DNA from: Streptomyces qaidamensis | GTDB lineage: Bacteria; Actinomycetota; Actinomycetes; Streptomycetales; Streptomycetaceae | NCBI RefSeq assembly: GCF_001611795.1 | Contig: NZ_CP015098.1 | Span: forward strand, 5,642,001-5,706,000 | Direction of reading: 5' to 3' | Length of the DNA: 64,000 bases | In this document: positions 25,104 to 33,412 of the stretch, in pieces | How positions within the stretch are numbered: position 1 is the stretch's first letter | How the letters are laid out: the number at the start of each line of letters is the position of its first letter | The notes under the pieces: generated by a model | Database searches by the model: none | The model's input: only the letters and a program-made list of their open reading frames with translations | Told to the model about the DNA's origin: nothing | Translations under genes and position numbers: made by a program

Positions 25104-26365
25104 CCACCGCGACCGACGTCAACCAGCCCTCGCTGCAGCCCGCGGCGCCGACCGGCCGCCGCCTGTCGTGGCCCGTCCTGCTGCTCATCATCGCCGGAGG
25201 CCTGGCGCTCACCTCGATCGTCCGCATCATCACGGGCGCCGACGGCATCACCAACGTCAGCCAGATGTCCACCGCGCTCCAGCTCGCCGTGCCGATCGGC
25301 CTCGCCGGTCTCGGCGGTCTGTGGGCCGAGCGCGCGGGCGTGGTCAACATCGGCCTCGAGGGCATGATGATCCTCGGCACCTGGTTCGGTGCCTGGGCCG
25401 GCTTCCAGTGGGGCCCGTGGACCGGTGTCCTGGTCGGCATCCTGGGCGGCGCGATCGGCGGTCTGCTGCACGCCTTCGTGACCGTCACCTTCAACGTCAA
25501 CCACATCGTCTCCGGTGTGGCCATCAACATCCTCGCCCTCGGCGCCACCCGCTACCTCGCGCCCCTCGCCTTCGAGGGCCACACCGGTGGCTCCGCCAAG
25601 CAGTCCCCGGCGGTGGAATCCCTCGGGAACTTCACGGTGCCCGGACTGTCCGACGCCCTGCGGGACCTCAACGCCCACGGCTGGTTCCTGATCTCGGACA
25701 TCGCCGGCCTGCTCGGCGGCCTGGTCACCAACGTGTCCTGGCTGACGCTGATCGCCGTCGCGCTGATCCCCGCCACCTGGTGGATCCTGTGGCGGACCGC
25801 GGTCGGCCTGCGCCTGCGCTCCTGCGGCGAGAACCCGGTGGCCGCCGAGTCCCTCGGCGTCAACGTCTACAAGTACAAGTACATCGCCGTCGTCATCTCC
25901 GGCGGTCTGGCCGGCCTCGGCGGTGTCTTCCTGTCCATCGTGGCCAACCCCTTCTACCTGGAGGGCCAGGTCAGCGGACGCGGCTTCATCGGCCTCGCGG
26001 CGATGATCTTCGGCAACTGGATGCCGGGCGGCCTCGCCCTCGGCGCGGGCCTGTTCGGCTACACCGACAGCCTCAACCTGCGCGGCGGCTCCGCCAACGT
26101 CCACGCCCTGCTGCTGCTCGGCGCGCTGCTGCTGATCATCGGCGCCATCTGGCTGGTCGTCCGCAAGAAGTACGTCCCGGCCGTGTGCACGCTGGTCGCC
26201 GGCGCCCTGGTGTTCGCCTGGTACGCGACCACCGACGAGGTCCCGAACCAGGTCGTCTCCGCCACGCCGTACGTCATCACCCTGGTCGTCCTCGCCCTGT
26301 CCGCCCAGCGGCTGCGGATGCCGAGGGCGAACGGCATGCCGTACCGGAAGGGGCAGGGCAAGTGA
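25100..26365 (+). CDS. nucleoside ABC transporter permease 2
   Basis: 421 residues from ATG 25100. It is a second BPD_transp_2 permease with VVNIGLEGMMILGTWFGAW, FNVNHIVSGVAINILALGATR and LRSCGENPVAAESLGVNV, the typical NupQ/YufQ-like motifs. About ten membrane segments are visible. It pairs with permease 1 and the double ATPase. Its stop codon overlaps the GTG start of cdd, placing cytidine deaminase in the same operon and supporting nucleosides as the cargo. Confidence 0.93.
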   Translation: MTTATDVNQPSLQPAAPTGRRLSWPVLLLIIAGGLALTSIVRIITGADGITNVSQMSTALQLAVPIGLAGLGGLWAERAGVVNIGLEGMMILGTWFGAWAGFQWGPWTGVLVGILGGAIGGLLHAFVTVTFNVNHIVSGVAINILALGATRYLAPLAFEGHTGGSAKQSPAVESLGNFTVPGLSDALRDLNAHGWFLISDIAGLLGGLVTNVSWLTLIAVALIPATWWILWRTAVGLRLRSCGENPVAAESLGVNVYKYKYIAVVISGGLAGLGGVFLSIVANPFYLEGQVSGRGFIGLAAMIFGNWMPGGLALGAGLFGYTDSLNLRGGSANVHALLLLGALLLIIGAIWLVVRKKYVPAVCTLVAGALVFAWYATTDEVPNQVVSATPYVITLVVLALSAQRLRMPRANGMPYRKGQGK

Positions 26366-26766
26366 CCGACGCCGGTCCCGCGGTCGACTGGGAGAAGCTG
26401 CGTGCGGTGGCCCGGGACGCCATGTCCCGGGCGTACGCCCCCTACTCCGGCTACCCGGTCGGCGTGGCGGCCCGGGTCGACGACGGGCGGATCATCTCCG
26501 GCTGCAACGTCGAGAACGCCTCGTACGGACTCGGCCTGTGCGCCGAGTGCGGTCTGGTGTCGGAGCTGCACAACACCGGCGGCGGCCGTCTGACGCACTT
26601 CACCTGCGTCGACCGCAACGGCGACAGACTCGTTCCGTGCGGCCGCTGCCGCCAGCTGCTCCACGAGTTCGGCGGCCCGGACATGCTGCTGGAGACCCCG
26701 GCGGGGATCCTGCCGCTCTCGGAGATGCTGCCCCAGGCCTTCGGCCCGGACCACCTCAGCAAGTAA
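26362..26766 (+). CDS. cdd: cytidine deaminase
   Basis: 134 residues from GTG 26362, overlapping the permease stop by four bases. It has the zinc site of the homotetrameric deaminases: CNVENASYGLGLCAE supplies the first Cys and the catalytic Glu, PCGRCRQ the other two Cys. It converts cytidine and deoxycytidine to uridine and deoxyuridine in the cytoplasm. Uridine can then be cleaved by the phosphorylase encoded next. Size and motifs are those of the family, with nothing missing. Confidence 0.95.
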   Translation: MTDAGPAVDWEKLRAVARDAMSRAYAPYSGYPVGVAARVDDGRIISGCNVENASYGLGLCAECGLVSELHNTGGGRLTHFTCVDRNGDRLVPCGRCRQLLHEFGGPDMLLETPAGILPLSEMLPQAFGPDHLSK

Positions 26767-26774
26767 CCACCGTG

Positions 26775-26816
26775 CGGCCCCTCCGAGTTGCTCACGTGAC
26801 CGGCTCGGAGGGGCCG
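26775..26816 (+). terminator. strong hairpin between cdd and deoA
   Basis: CGGCCCCTCCGAG pairs perfectly with CTCGGAGGGGCCG around a 16-base loop. There is no T-run, and the deoA ribosome-binding site follows within 20 bases, so it may attenuate, or stabilise or process the operon mRNA rather than fully stop transcription. Confidence 0.7.
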
Positions 26817-26851
26817 TGCGGCTTCTGGAACCCTCGGAAGGAAGCCAAGCC

Positions 26852-28135
26852 ATGGCCATGGACGTCATCTCCGTCATCCGCACCAAGCGGGACCGCGGTG
26901 AACTCAGCGACGCGCAGATCGACTGGGTCATCGACGCGTACACCCGCGGGGAGGTCGCCGACGAGCAGATGTCCGCCCTCGCCATGGCGATCCTGCTGAA
27001 CGGCATGAACCGCCGCGAGATCGCCCGCTGGACGGCCGCGATGATCGCCTCCGGCGAGCGCATGGACTTCTCGTCCCTGTCCCGCCCCACCGCCGACAAG
27101 CACTCCACGGGCGGCGTCGGTGACAAGATCACCCTGCCGCTGGCCCCCCTGGTCGCCGCCTGCGGCGCGGCCGTGCCGCAGCTGTCCGGCCGCGGCCTCG
27201 GCCACACCGGCGGCACCCTCGACAAGCTCGAAGCGATCCCCGGCTGGCGTGCGCTGCTCTCCAACGAGGAGATGCTGCACGTCCTCGACACCACCGGCGC
27301 GGTCATCTGCGCGGCGGGCGACGGACTGGCCCCCGCCGACAAGAAGCTGTACGCCCTCCGGGACGTCACCGGCACGGTCGAGGCCATCCCGCTGATCGCC
27401 TCCTCGATCATGTCCAAGAAGATCGCCGAGGGCACGGGCTCGCTGGTCCTGGACGTGAAGGTCGGCACCGGCGCCTTCATGAAGACCATCGAGGACGCCC
27501 GCGAACTGGCCTCCACGATGGTCGGCCTGGGCACCGACCACGGCGTGAAGACGGTCGCGCTCCTCACGGACATGGCCACGCCCCTCGGCCTGACCGCCGG
27601 CAACGCCCTGGAGGTCCGCGAGTCGGTGGAGGTCCTGGCGGGCGGCGGCCCCGCGGACGTGGTCGAGCTGACGATCGCCCTGGCCCGCGAGATGCTGGAC
27701 GCGGCCGGGGTGAAGGACGCCGACCCGGCGAAGGCCCTGGCCGACGGCTCGGCCATGGACGTGTGGCGCCGCATGATCGCGGCCCAGGGCGGCGACCCGG
27801 ACGCTGCGCTTCCGGTGGCTCGCGAGCAGCACGTGATCAAGGCCCCGGCCTCGGGCGTCCTGACCCGCCTCGACGCCTACGGCATCGGCGTCGCGGCCTG
27901 GCGCCTCGGCGCGGGCCGTGCCCGCAAGGAGGACCCGGTCCAGGCGGGCGCGGGCGTCGAGATGCACGCCAAGCCCGGCGACCGGGTCACCGAGGGCCAG
28001 CCCCTGCTGACCCTCCACACGGACACGCCGGAACGCTTCGAGTACGCCCTCCAGGCGGTCGAGGGCTCCTACGACATCGCAGCCGCGGGAACGGCCTTCA
28101 CGGCGTCGCCGGTGGTGCTGGAGCGGATCGCCTGA
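26852..28135 (+). CDS. deoA: pyrimidine-nucleoside/thymidine phosphorylase
   Basis: 427 residues from ATG 26852, with GGAAGGAAG upstream; ATG 26858 is an alternative. The family signature SGRGLGHTGGTLDKLEAIPG and the phosphate-binding KHSTGGVGDK are intact, as is KKIAEGTGSLVLDVKVGTGAFM. The enzyme splits thymidine, deoxyuridine or uridine with phosphate to base plus (deoxy)ribose-1-phosphate. It stands at the end of the import operon; the deoxyribose-phosphate can go on to the phosphomutase (47063-48700) and DeoC (44611-45579). Confidence 0.95.
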   Translation: MAMDVISVIRTKRDRGELSDAQIDWVIDAYTRGEVADEQMSALAMAILLNGMNRREIARWTAAMIASGERMDFSSLSRPTADKHSTGGVGDKITLPLAPLVAACGAAVPQLSGRGLGHTGGTLDKLEAIPGWRALLSNEEMLHVLDTTGAVICAAGDGLAPADKKLYALRDVTGTVEAIPLIASSIMSKKIAEGTGSLVLDVKVGTGAFMKTIEDARELASTMVGLGTDHGVKTVALLTDMATPLGLTAGNALEVRESVEVLAGGGPADVVELTIALAREMLDAAGVKDADPAKALADGSAMDVWRRMIAAQGGDPDAALPVAREQHVIKAPASGVLTRLDAYGIGVAAWRLGAGRARKEDPVQAGAGVEMHAKPGDRVTEGQPLLTLHTDTPERFEYALQAVEGSYDIAAAGTAFTASPVVLERIA

Positions 28136-28333
28136 CCTGGGGTTTTCTCGTTCGGGGGCACGGGACTGGTGGACCCGCACGTTCGGAGAACGCATCATCC
28201 TGCCGGAGCCCTTCTCTCTCGAACTCGACACGGCGAATTCCCGGAGAGCTGAGTCACTTCAGCAACGCCGCCACCACGTCGAGCTGGGACGCCCCGTGGA
28301 GGGCGAGGGCGCCCGACAGGACGGACAGCCGCG

Positions 28334-28720
28334 ATGAGTTACCGGCGCCCGCCCGGTCTACCGATCGTGGACGCCATGACACCGCCCGTGCTCGTACTGC
28401 CCGGCCCCCTCACCCGGGACGAGGTGAGAGGGCTCAGCGACGAGGTCCGGGCACTGCTGCACGGCAGCGGTGCCCGGGTCGTGGTGTGCGATGTCGCGGG
28501 CCTGGGGCCGCCGGGCCTCGCCGCCGTCGACCTGCTGGCGAGGCTCCAGCTGGCCGCCCGCCGCGCCGGGGGGCGGATCCGGCTGCGCGACCCCGACCCG
28601 GCCCTACGCGCCCTGCTCGACCTGGTCGGTCTCCGCTTCGAGGTGGAGGGGGAGGTCGAAGAGCGGGAACCAGCGCTGGGTGTCGAGGAAGCAGTGGAAC
28701 CCGGTGATCCGGCCGTCTGA
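28334..28720 (+). CDS. STAS-domain protein (anti-sigma antagonist-like)
   Basis: 128 residues from ATG 28334; ATG 28376 is possible. Residues 18-105 form a STAS-like fold with VLVLPGPLTRDEVRGLSDEVRALL, VVVCDVAGLGPPGLAAVDLLARL and RIRLRDPDPALRALLDLVGL. There is no clear phosphorylatable Ser/Thr in the usual D-S/T-A-G-L position, which here reads GPPGL. The last 39 codons overlap, tail to tail, the end of the SigG-like gene on the other strand. The overlap and neighbourhood suggest a regulatory role, but target and activity are unknown. Confidence 0.72.
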   Translation: MSYRRPPGLPIVDAMTPPVLVLPGPLTRDEVRGLSDEVRALLHGSGARVVVCDVAGLGPPGLAAVDLLARLQLAARRAGGRIRLRDPDPALRALLDLVGLRFEVEGEVEEREPALGVEEAVEPGDPAV

Positions 28721-29626
28721 GATCTCCAGCACCTGGACCGCCCACGGCGTGAAGCCGCCCTTCTCGGGGTCCGGCTTGTACTGGGCGAACCCGGGCAGGC
28801 CGTTGACCTGGACGGGCACCAGCCGGGACCCCGCGCAGGGCGCGCCGAGGGTGGTCATGAAGCCGGTGATGTCGCGCGTGCCGGTCAGCCACAGGTCGAA
28901 CGGCGGCATCGTCATGACCGCGTCCTCGTGCAGCAGCGCCGTCAGCGCCGTCATGTCGTAGCCCTCGAAGGCCGCCACATAGCGGTCCAGCAGCTTCTGC
29001 TGGTCCTCGTCCAGCGGGTCGGAGACGGCCGCCTCGGCGCCCGGTTCCTGCCGCTCGGCGAGGGTGGCACGGGCCCGCTGGAGGGCGCTGTTCACCGACG
29101 CCACCGAGGTGTCCAGCAGCTCGGCGACCTCACTGGCCTTCCAGGCCAGGACCTCGCGCAGGATCAGCACGGCCCGCTGCTTGGCCGGGAGCTGCTGCAG
29201 GGCGGCCATGAACGCGAGCCGCACGGACTCCTTGGCGATCGCCGCCTCCGCCGGGTCACCGGTGGTGGGCAGCACACGGGCGTCCGGCATGGGCTCCAGC
29301 CAGGTGTTGTCCGGTCGGGGGGAGAGAGCGGCCTGGGCGAGCGGGGTGGACTCGGTCAGGTCCATGGGCCGGGCGTGCTTGTTGCCCGCGGTCAGCATGT
29401 CCAGGCACACGTTGGTCGCGATGCGGTAGAGCCAGGAGCGCAGGCTGGAGCGGCCCTCGAACTTGTCGTAGCTGCGCCAGGCGCGGACCATCGTGTCCTG
29501 CACCGCGTCCTCCGCCTCGAAGGAGGAGCCGAGCATCCGGTAGCAGTACCCCGTCAGCTCCGTCCGGTGTGCCTCCAGCCTGGTGTCCAGGTCCGTCGGT
29601 GTCGCCGTGCCGTTCGCCATCTCCAC
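28604..29626 (-). CDS. SigG-like ECF sigma factor with C-terminal SnoaL-like domain
   Basis: 340 residues from GTG 29626; ATG 29620 is an alternative. Region 2 lies at about 15-90 (YRMLGSSFEAEDAVQDTMVRAW, LRSWLYRIATNVCLD), region 4 at about 145-205 (LQQLPAKQRAVLILREVLAW, SVASVNSALQRARATL). The remaining 130 residues are a SnoaL/NTF2-like domain of the type seen in SigG and SigJ-like factors. Such C-terminal domains replace a separate anti-sigma factor. The upstream TTGTCAGTG-N8-TAGCTT element predicts DNA-damage induction, as known for M. tuberculosis sigG. Confidence 0.9.
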   Translation of the reverse strand: MEMANGTATPTDLDTRLEAHRTELTGYCYRMLGSSFEAEDAVQDTMVRAWRSYDKFEGRSSLRSWLYRIATNVCLDMLTAGNKHARPMDLTESTPLAQAALSPRPDNTWLEPMPDARVLPTTGDPAEAAIAKESVRLAFMAALQQLPAKQRAVLILREVLAWKASEVAELLDTSVASVNSALQRARATLAERQEPGAEAAVSDPLDEDQQKLLDRYVAAFEGYDMTALTALLHEDAVMTMPPFDLWLTGTRDITGFMTTLGAPCAGSRLVPVQVNGLPGFAQYKPDPEKGGFTPWAVQVLEISDGRITGFHCFLDTQRWFPLFDLPLHLEAETDQVEQGA

Positions 29627-29676
29627 CCACCCCTGTGGACGTTCTGTTCACGCGCCTTTGCGCCCCAGCACTTCGG

Positions 29677-29699
29677 AAGCTACCGCAGCCCACTGACAA
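29677..29699 (-). promoter_or_regulatory. RecA-independent DNA-damage promoter of the SigG-like gene
   Basis: On the minus strand TTGTCAGTG (29699-29691), eight bases, then TAGCTT (29682-29677). This fits exactly the TTGTCRGTG-N8-TAnnnT element of actinobacterial DNA-damage genes controlled by PafBC. Transcription would begin near 29670, about 45 bases before the coding region. Confidence 0.8.
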
Positions 29700-29771
29700 C
29701 GGCCCCCCGAGCGCACAAAGGCGCAGGTGAAAGCCGGTGCTCCAGACCGGCAGCGACAGGCGCACGGGCCT

Positions 29772-30920
29772 TCACACCAGCTCCTTGACCGACATGAGCA
29801 GATGCCGGTGCTCCCCGGCCGCCGCGCCCGCACCCTCCTCCCCGTCGCCCGGCACCGCGTGCAGCAGCGCCCGCTGCCCCGCCCCGAGCAGTTCCAGCCG
29901 CACCCGCGGGCTCTCGAAGGACGTCAGGGCGTCCAGCAGGTAGGCCGGGTTGAACGCGACCGGCACCTCGTCGGCGCCGCTCAGCGTGGCGGGCAGCCGC
30001 TGGGCCGCCACGTCGTCGCCGTAGCCGGCGCGCAGCCGTACGGATCCGCCGGCCGAGAAGTCCAGCCGCACGGGGCTGTTCGCCTCCGCCACCACCGCGA
30101 CCCGCCGTACCGCCTCCGCGAGGTCCTCGCGCGCCACCTCGGCGACCGCGGCCCCCGCCATGTCGAACAGCGACCTGTACGCCGGCAGCCGCCCGTCCAG
30201 CAGCCGCAGCGCGGTCCGCGTCCGCCCGCCCTCGAAGCCGACCAGCCCGCCGCCCCCGCCCGGCTCCCACCCGATCCGCACGTCCCCGCCGCGCCCCAGC
30301 GACCGCGCCATGTCCAGCAGCCGCCGTGCGGGCAGCAGCATCTCCACGGCCCCGTCCCCGGCGGCGGCCTCCGGCTTCCATTCCAGCCGCCGTACCGCGT
30401 ACCGGTAGCGGTCCGAGGCCGACAGGGTCATCTCCCCGCCGTCGAGGCGCAGTTGTACGCCCGTCAGCAGGGGCAGCGTGTCGTCGCGTCCGGCGGCGAC
30501 CGCGACCTGGGCGACGGCGGTCGCGAAGGCGGCGGCGTCGACGGTGCCGTAGGGCGCGGGCGGCCCGGGCGGGGACGGGTACTCCGCGAGCGGCAGCGTC
30601 GACAGCCCGAAGCGCGTACCGTCCGCCTCCACCGTGAACCGCGAGCCCTCCAGCACACAGCCCACCGGCCCGTCCGGCAGCACCCGGCAGACGTCCAGCA
30701 GCCGCCGCCCCAGGACGAGCACCCGCCCGGGCACGGCGACCTCCGCGTCGGCCTCCACCCGGACGGCCGCCTCGAAGTCGAACCCCGTCACGGCCAGCCG
30801 CCCCGCGTCCGCCTCCAGCAGCAGCCCGCCCAGCACCGGCACCGGTGTCCGCCCGGGCAGCGCGCGTGCCGCCCGGCCCACGGCATCGGCGAACTCCGTA
30901 CGGTCGATGCGGAACTCCAT
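29772..30920 (-). CDS. second DNA polymerase III beta sliding clamp (DnaN paralogue)
   Basis: 382 residues from ATG 30920, with AGGGGG upstream. The three-domain clamp fold is recognisable: MEFRIDRTEFADAVGRAARALPGRTPVPVLGGLLLEA at the start, LPLAEYP, LTGVQLRLDGGEMTLSASDRYRYAVRR in the middle, and FNPAYLLDAL near the end. The C-terminus, LLMSVKELV, departs from the usual LLMPVRL and carries a Gly/Ala-rich insert before it. It is not next to dnaA or recF, so it is an accessory clamp. Its TTGTCAGTG-N8-TAACGT promoter suggests use in repair or translesion synthesis. Confidence 0.88.
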   Translation of the reverse strand: MEFRIDRTEFADAVGRAARALPGRTPVPVLGGLLLEADAGRLAVTGFDFEAAVRVEADAEVAVPGRVLVLGRRLLDVCRVLPDGPVGCVLEGSRFTVEADGTRFGLSTLPLAEYPSPPGPPAPYGTVDAAAFATAVAQVAVAAGRDDTLPLLTGVQLRLDGGEMTLSASDRYRYAVRRLEWKPEAAAGDGAVEMLLPARRLLDMARSLGRGGDVRIGWEPGGGGGLVGFEGGRTRTALRLLDGRLPAYRSLFDMAGAAVAEVAREDLAEAVRRVAVVAEANSPVRLDFSAGGSVRLRAGYGDDVAAQRLPATLSGADEVPVAFNPAYLLDALTSFESPRVRLELLGAGQRALLHAVPGDGEEGAGAAAGEHRHLLMSVKELV

Positions 30921-30960
30921 GAAAATCCCCCTGCTCGAAACCGGTGATCAGCCGGCGCGG

Positions 30961-30983
30961 ACGTTATCCGCACCCACTGACAA
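30961..30983 (-). promoter_or_regulatory. RecA-independent DNA-damage promoter of the second beta clamp
   Basis: On the minus strand TTGTCAGTG (30983-30975), eight bases, then TAACGT (30966-30961). It matches the same element as before the SigG-like gene, including the following G-rich spacer. The predicted start near 30954 leaves about 34 bases before the ATG. Confidence 0.8.
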
Positions 30984-31015
30984 CCGGCCCCGACCAGGGG
31001 GGATGCCGCCAGGTC

Positions 31016-32290
31016 TCAGGCGGCCGTGGCAAGTTCCCGGCGCTGCAGCCGGGCCGCCCGGGTGCCGAAGACCGTGATCGTGACGACGCCCAGCACCGCC
31101 AGGAGTCCGACCCCGACCGTCCCGGCCCAGCCGCTCGCGTGGAAGGCGAGCGCGCCGACCGTGCTGCCCGCGCTGGAACCGATGTAGTACGCGGACTGGT
31201 ACAGCGCCGAAGCCTGGGCGCGGCCGTGCGCGGCCGTCTTGCTGACCGCGGAGGAGGCGACCGCGTGGCCCGCGAAGAAGCCCGCCGTGATCAGGACCAG
31301 GCCCGCCAGGACCAGCGGGAGCGAGCCCGCCAGGGACAGCAGCAGGCCCGCCGTCGTCGTACCGCCCGCCGCGTACAGCGCGCCCCGGCGGCCCAGCCGC
31401 CCGACCAGCCGGCCCGCCGTCGACGCCGACACCGTGCCGACCAGGTACACCAGGAAGATCGAGCCGATGATGCCCTGAGGCAGCGAGAACGGAGCCTCGG
31501 TCAGCCGGTAGCCGATGACCGTGTACACACCGCCGAAGACGGTCATGAACAGCGCGCCGATCGCGTACAGCCGGCACAGCAGCGGGTCGGACAGGTGGGC
31601 GCGGACCGTCCGGGCCAGGACACCCGGCCGCAGCGAACCGGCCCTGAAGTGCTTCGGGGCGGGGAGCAGCAGCCGGAAGGCCACCGCACACGCCACCGCG
31701 ATCACCCCGATGACACCGACGGCGATCCGCCAGCCCCATTCCTGCGCGACCCAGCCGGTGATGACCCGGCCGCTCATCCCGCCGACGCTGTTGCCCGCGA
31801 CGAACAGTCCGATCGCCGTGACCAGCGCCTTCGGGCTGACCTCCTCCGCGAGATACGCGGTCGCCGAAGCGGGCAGCCCGGCCAGGGCGGCGCCCTGCAG
31901 CGCCCGCAGCGCGATCAGCACACCGAGGGAGGGGGCCAGCGGCACCAGCAGCCCGAGCGTGACGGCCACCGCGAGCGACGCGGTCATGACCGCCCGGCGT
32001 CCGAAGCGTTCCGACAGGGCGCTCATCGGCAGCACGAACAGCGCCAGCCCGCCCGTCGCGGCGGCCACCGTCCAGCTCGCGTCGCTCGCCGCCACTCCGA
32101 ACTCGCCGGAGATCAGCGGGAGCAGCGCCTGGGTGGAGTACAGCAGCGCGAAGGTCGCGACACCCGCGAGGAAGAGGGCGAAGCTCATCCGGCGGTAGCC
32201 GGGGCCGCCCGGGGAGACACGTGAATCGGGGGTGGGAACAGAGGCATCGGCGCCCACGATCGTGGACGCCCCGGTACTGGCGGGAGACAT
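31016..32290 (-). CDS. MFS transporter, drug/arabinose-efflux type
   Basis: 424 residues from ATG 32290 with about 12 membrane segments. The loop 2-3 motif is LSERFGRRAVMTASL, and GALFMTVFGGVYTVIGYRL starts the second half. It resembles the YnfM/Bcr-type drug or sugar exporters. It is divergent from a LysR regulator across a 63-base gap that contains an inverted repeat, the usual arrangement for a regulated exporter. The substrate is unknown. Confidence 0.88.
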   Translation of the reverse strand: MSPASTGASTIVGADASVPTPDSRVSPGGPGYRRMSFALFLAGVATFALLYSTQALLPLISGEFGVAASDASWTVAAATGGLALFVLPMSALSERFGRRAVMTASLAVAVTLGLLVPLAPSLGVLIALRALQGAALAGLPASATAYLAEEVSPKALVTAIGLFVAGNSVGGMSGRVITGWVAQEWGWRIAVGVIGVIAVACAVAFRLLLPAPKHFRAGSLRPGVLARTVRAHLSDPLLCRLYAIGALFMTVFGGVYTVIGYRLTEAPFSLPQGIIGSIFLVYLVGTVSASTAGRLVGRLGRRGALYAAGGTTTAGLLLSLAGSLPLVLAGLVLITAGFFAGHAVASSAVSKTAAHGRAQASALYQSAYYIGSSAGSTVGALAFHASGWAGTVGVGLLAVLGVVTITVFGTRAARLQRRELATAA

Positions 32291-32319
32291 GCCTCGAACC
32301 TACGGACGACCGCACTCAT

Positions 32320-32339
32320 CCGTCCAATGCATGGAACGG
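32320..32339. promoter_or_regulatory. candidate LysR operator between the MFS and LysR genes
   Basis: CCGTCCAATGCATGGAACGG is an imperfect inverted repeat, eight of ten positions matching, centred on ATGCAT in the short divergent region. A LysR-type protein encoded next to it would be expected to bind here. Confidence 0.5.
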
Positions 32340-32353
32340 TCATAATCGTTCCC

Positions 32354-33313
32354 ATGGTGCATCAACCGAGCTCACGGCCCCGCCTGTCACCAAGCAGTGA
32401 CACAGAAGACATGGCAGAGATGTCGAAGGTGCTGGCGCCGCGCCTCGCGTACTTCGCGGGCGTCGCCCGCACCGAGCACGTCACCCGAGCCGCCCAGGAG
32501 ATGAACGTCCCCCAGTCGACCCTGTCCCGGTCCATGGCCCGCCTGGAGCAGGACCTGGGCGTCGACCTGTTCGCCCGGCACGGCCGCACGGTGTCCCTCA
32601 CCCCGGCCGGCCGCACCTTCCTCACCTCCGTCGAACGCGCCCTGGCCGAGGTCGAGCGCGCCGCCGAGGAAGTGCGCGCCGACGCCGACCCCACCACCGG
32701 CAAGGTCGCCTTCGGCTTCCTGCACACCATGGGCGCCGAGACCGTCCCGGGCCTCCTGCACGCCTTCCGCGCCGACCACCCGCGCGTCCGTTTCAGCCTC
32801 GTCCAGAACTACGGCGAGGCCATGCTGGAACGCCTGCGCGCGGGCGAGCTCGACCTGTGCCTGACGTCCCCGGTGCCGGACGCCCCCGACCTGGTGGCCC
32901 GCCGCCTGGACGAGCAGAAGCTGCGCCTGGTCGTCCCCGCCGACCACTCCCTGGCCGGCCGCCGTCGCATCCGCCTCGCCGAGGCCGCGGACGAAACCTT
33001 CGTCACCCTGGAACCCGGCTACGGACTGCGCCGCATCACCGACGACCTCTGCAAGGAGGCCGGCTTCAAGCCCCGCATCGCCTTCGAGGGCGAGGAAGCG
33101 GAGACACTGAGGGGCTTGGTGGCGGCGGGCCTGGGGGTGGCCCTCCTGCCCCCGCCGGCCGTCCCCCGCCCGGGAGTGGTGGAACTGACGGTCACGGCCC
33201 CGAGGGCGGCCCGCGAAATCGGGGTCGCCTGGCTGGAGGGCCACCCGGACACACCCCCGGTGGCGGCTTTCAAGAAGTTCCTGCTCTCAAGAAGAGGCAG
33301 TCTGCTGCCCTAG
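32354..33313 (+). CDS. LysR family transcriptional regulator
   Basis: 319 residues from ATG 32354; an ATG at 32327 would overlap the putative operator. The winged helix is at about 32-92 (LAYFAGVARTEHVTRAAQEM, VPQSTLSRSMARLEQDLGV, LFARHGRTVSLTPAG). The substrate-binding domain follows with GKVAFGFLHTMGAETVPGLL and LVAAGLGVALLPPPA. It probably controls the divergent MFS exporter and itself. The effector cannot be told from sequence. Confidence 0.9.
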   Translation: MVHQPSSRPRLSPSSDTEDMAEMSKVLAPRLAYFAGVARTEHVTRAAQEMNVPQSTLSRSMARLEQDLGVDLFARHGRTVSLTPAGRTFLTSVERALAEVERAAEEVRADADPTTGKVAFGFLHTMGAETVPGLLHAFRADHPRVRFSLVQNYGEAMLERLRAGELDLCLTSPVPDAPDLVARRLDEQKLRLVVPADHSLAGRRRIRLAEAADETFVTLEPGYGLRRITDDLCKEAGFKPRIAFEGEEAETLRGLVAAGLGVALLPPPAVPRPGVVELTVTAPRAAREIGVAWLEGHPDTPPVAAFKKFLLSRRGSLLP

Positions 33314-33314
33314 T

Positions 33315-33370
33315 CAGGGGCGCGGGGCTGTATCGGTTCGGCGGCTCCGCCGCGTGGGCGCGACAAGCCA
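33315..33370 (+). repeat. intergenic repeat R1, variant with internal hairpin
   Basis: CAGGGGCGCGGGGCTGTATC, then a GCGGCTCCGCCGC hairpin, then GGGCGCGACAAGCC. The outer parts resemble the R1 element at 19351, 19472 and 48990, while the middle is replaced by a stem-loop. It lies between convergent genes and may help terminate both. Confidence 0.6.
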
Positions 33371-33412
33371 CCGGCCACCCGCACAGGCCGATGGACGAGC
33401 GCCCCCATGGCG

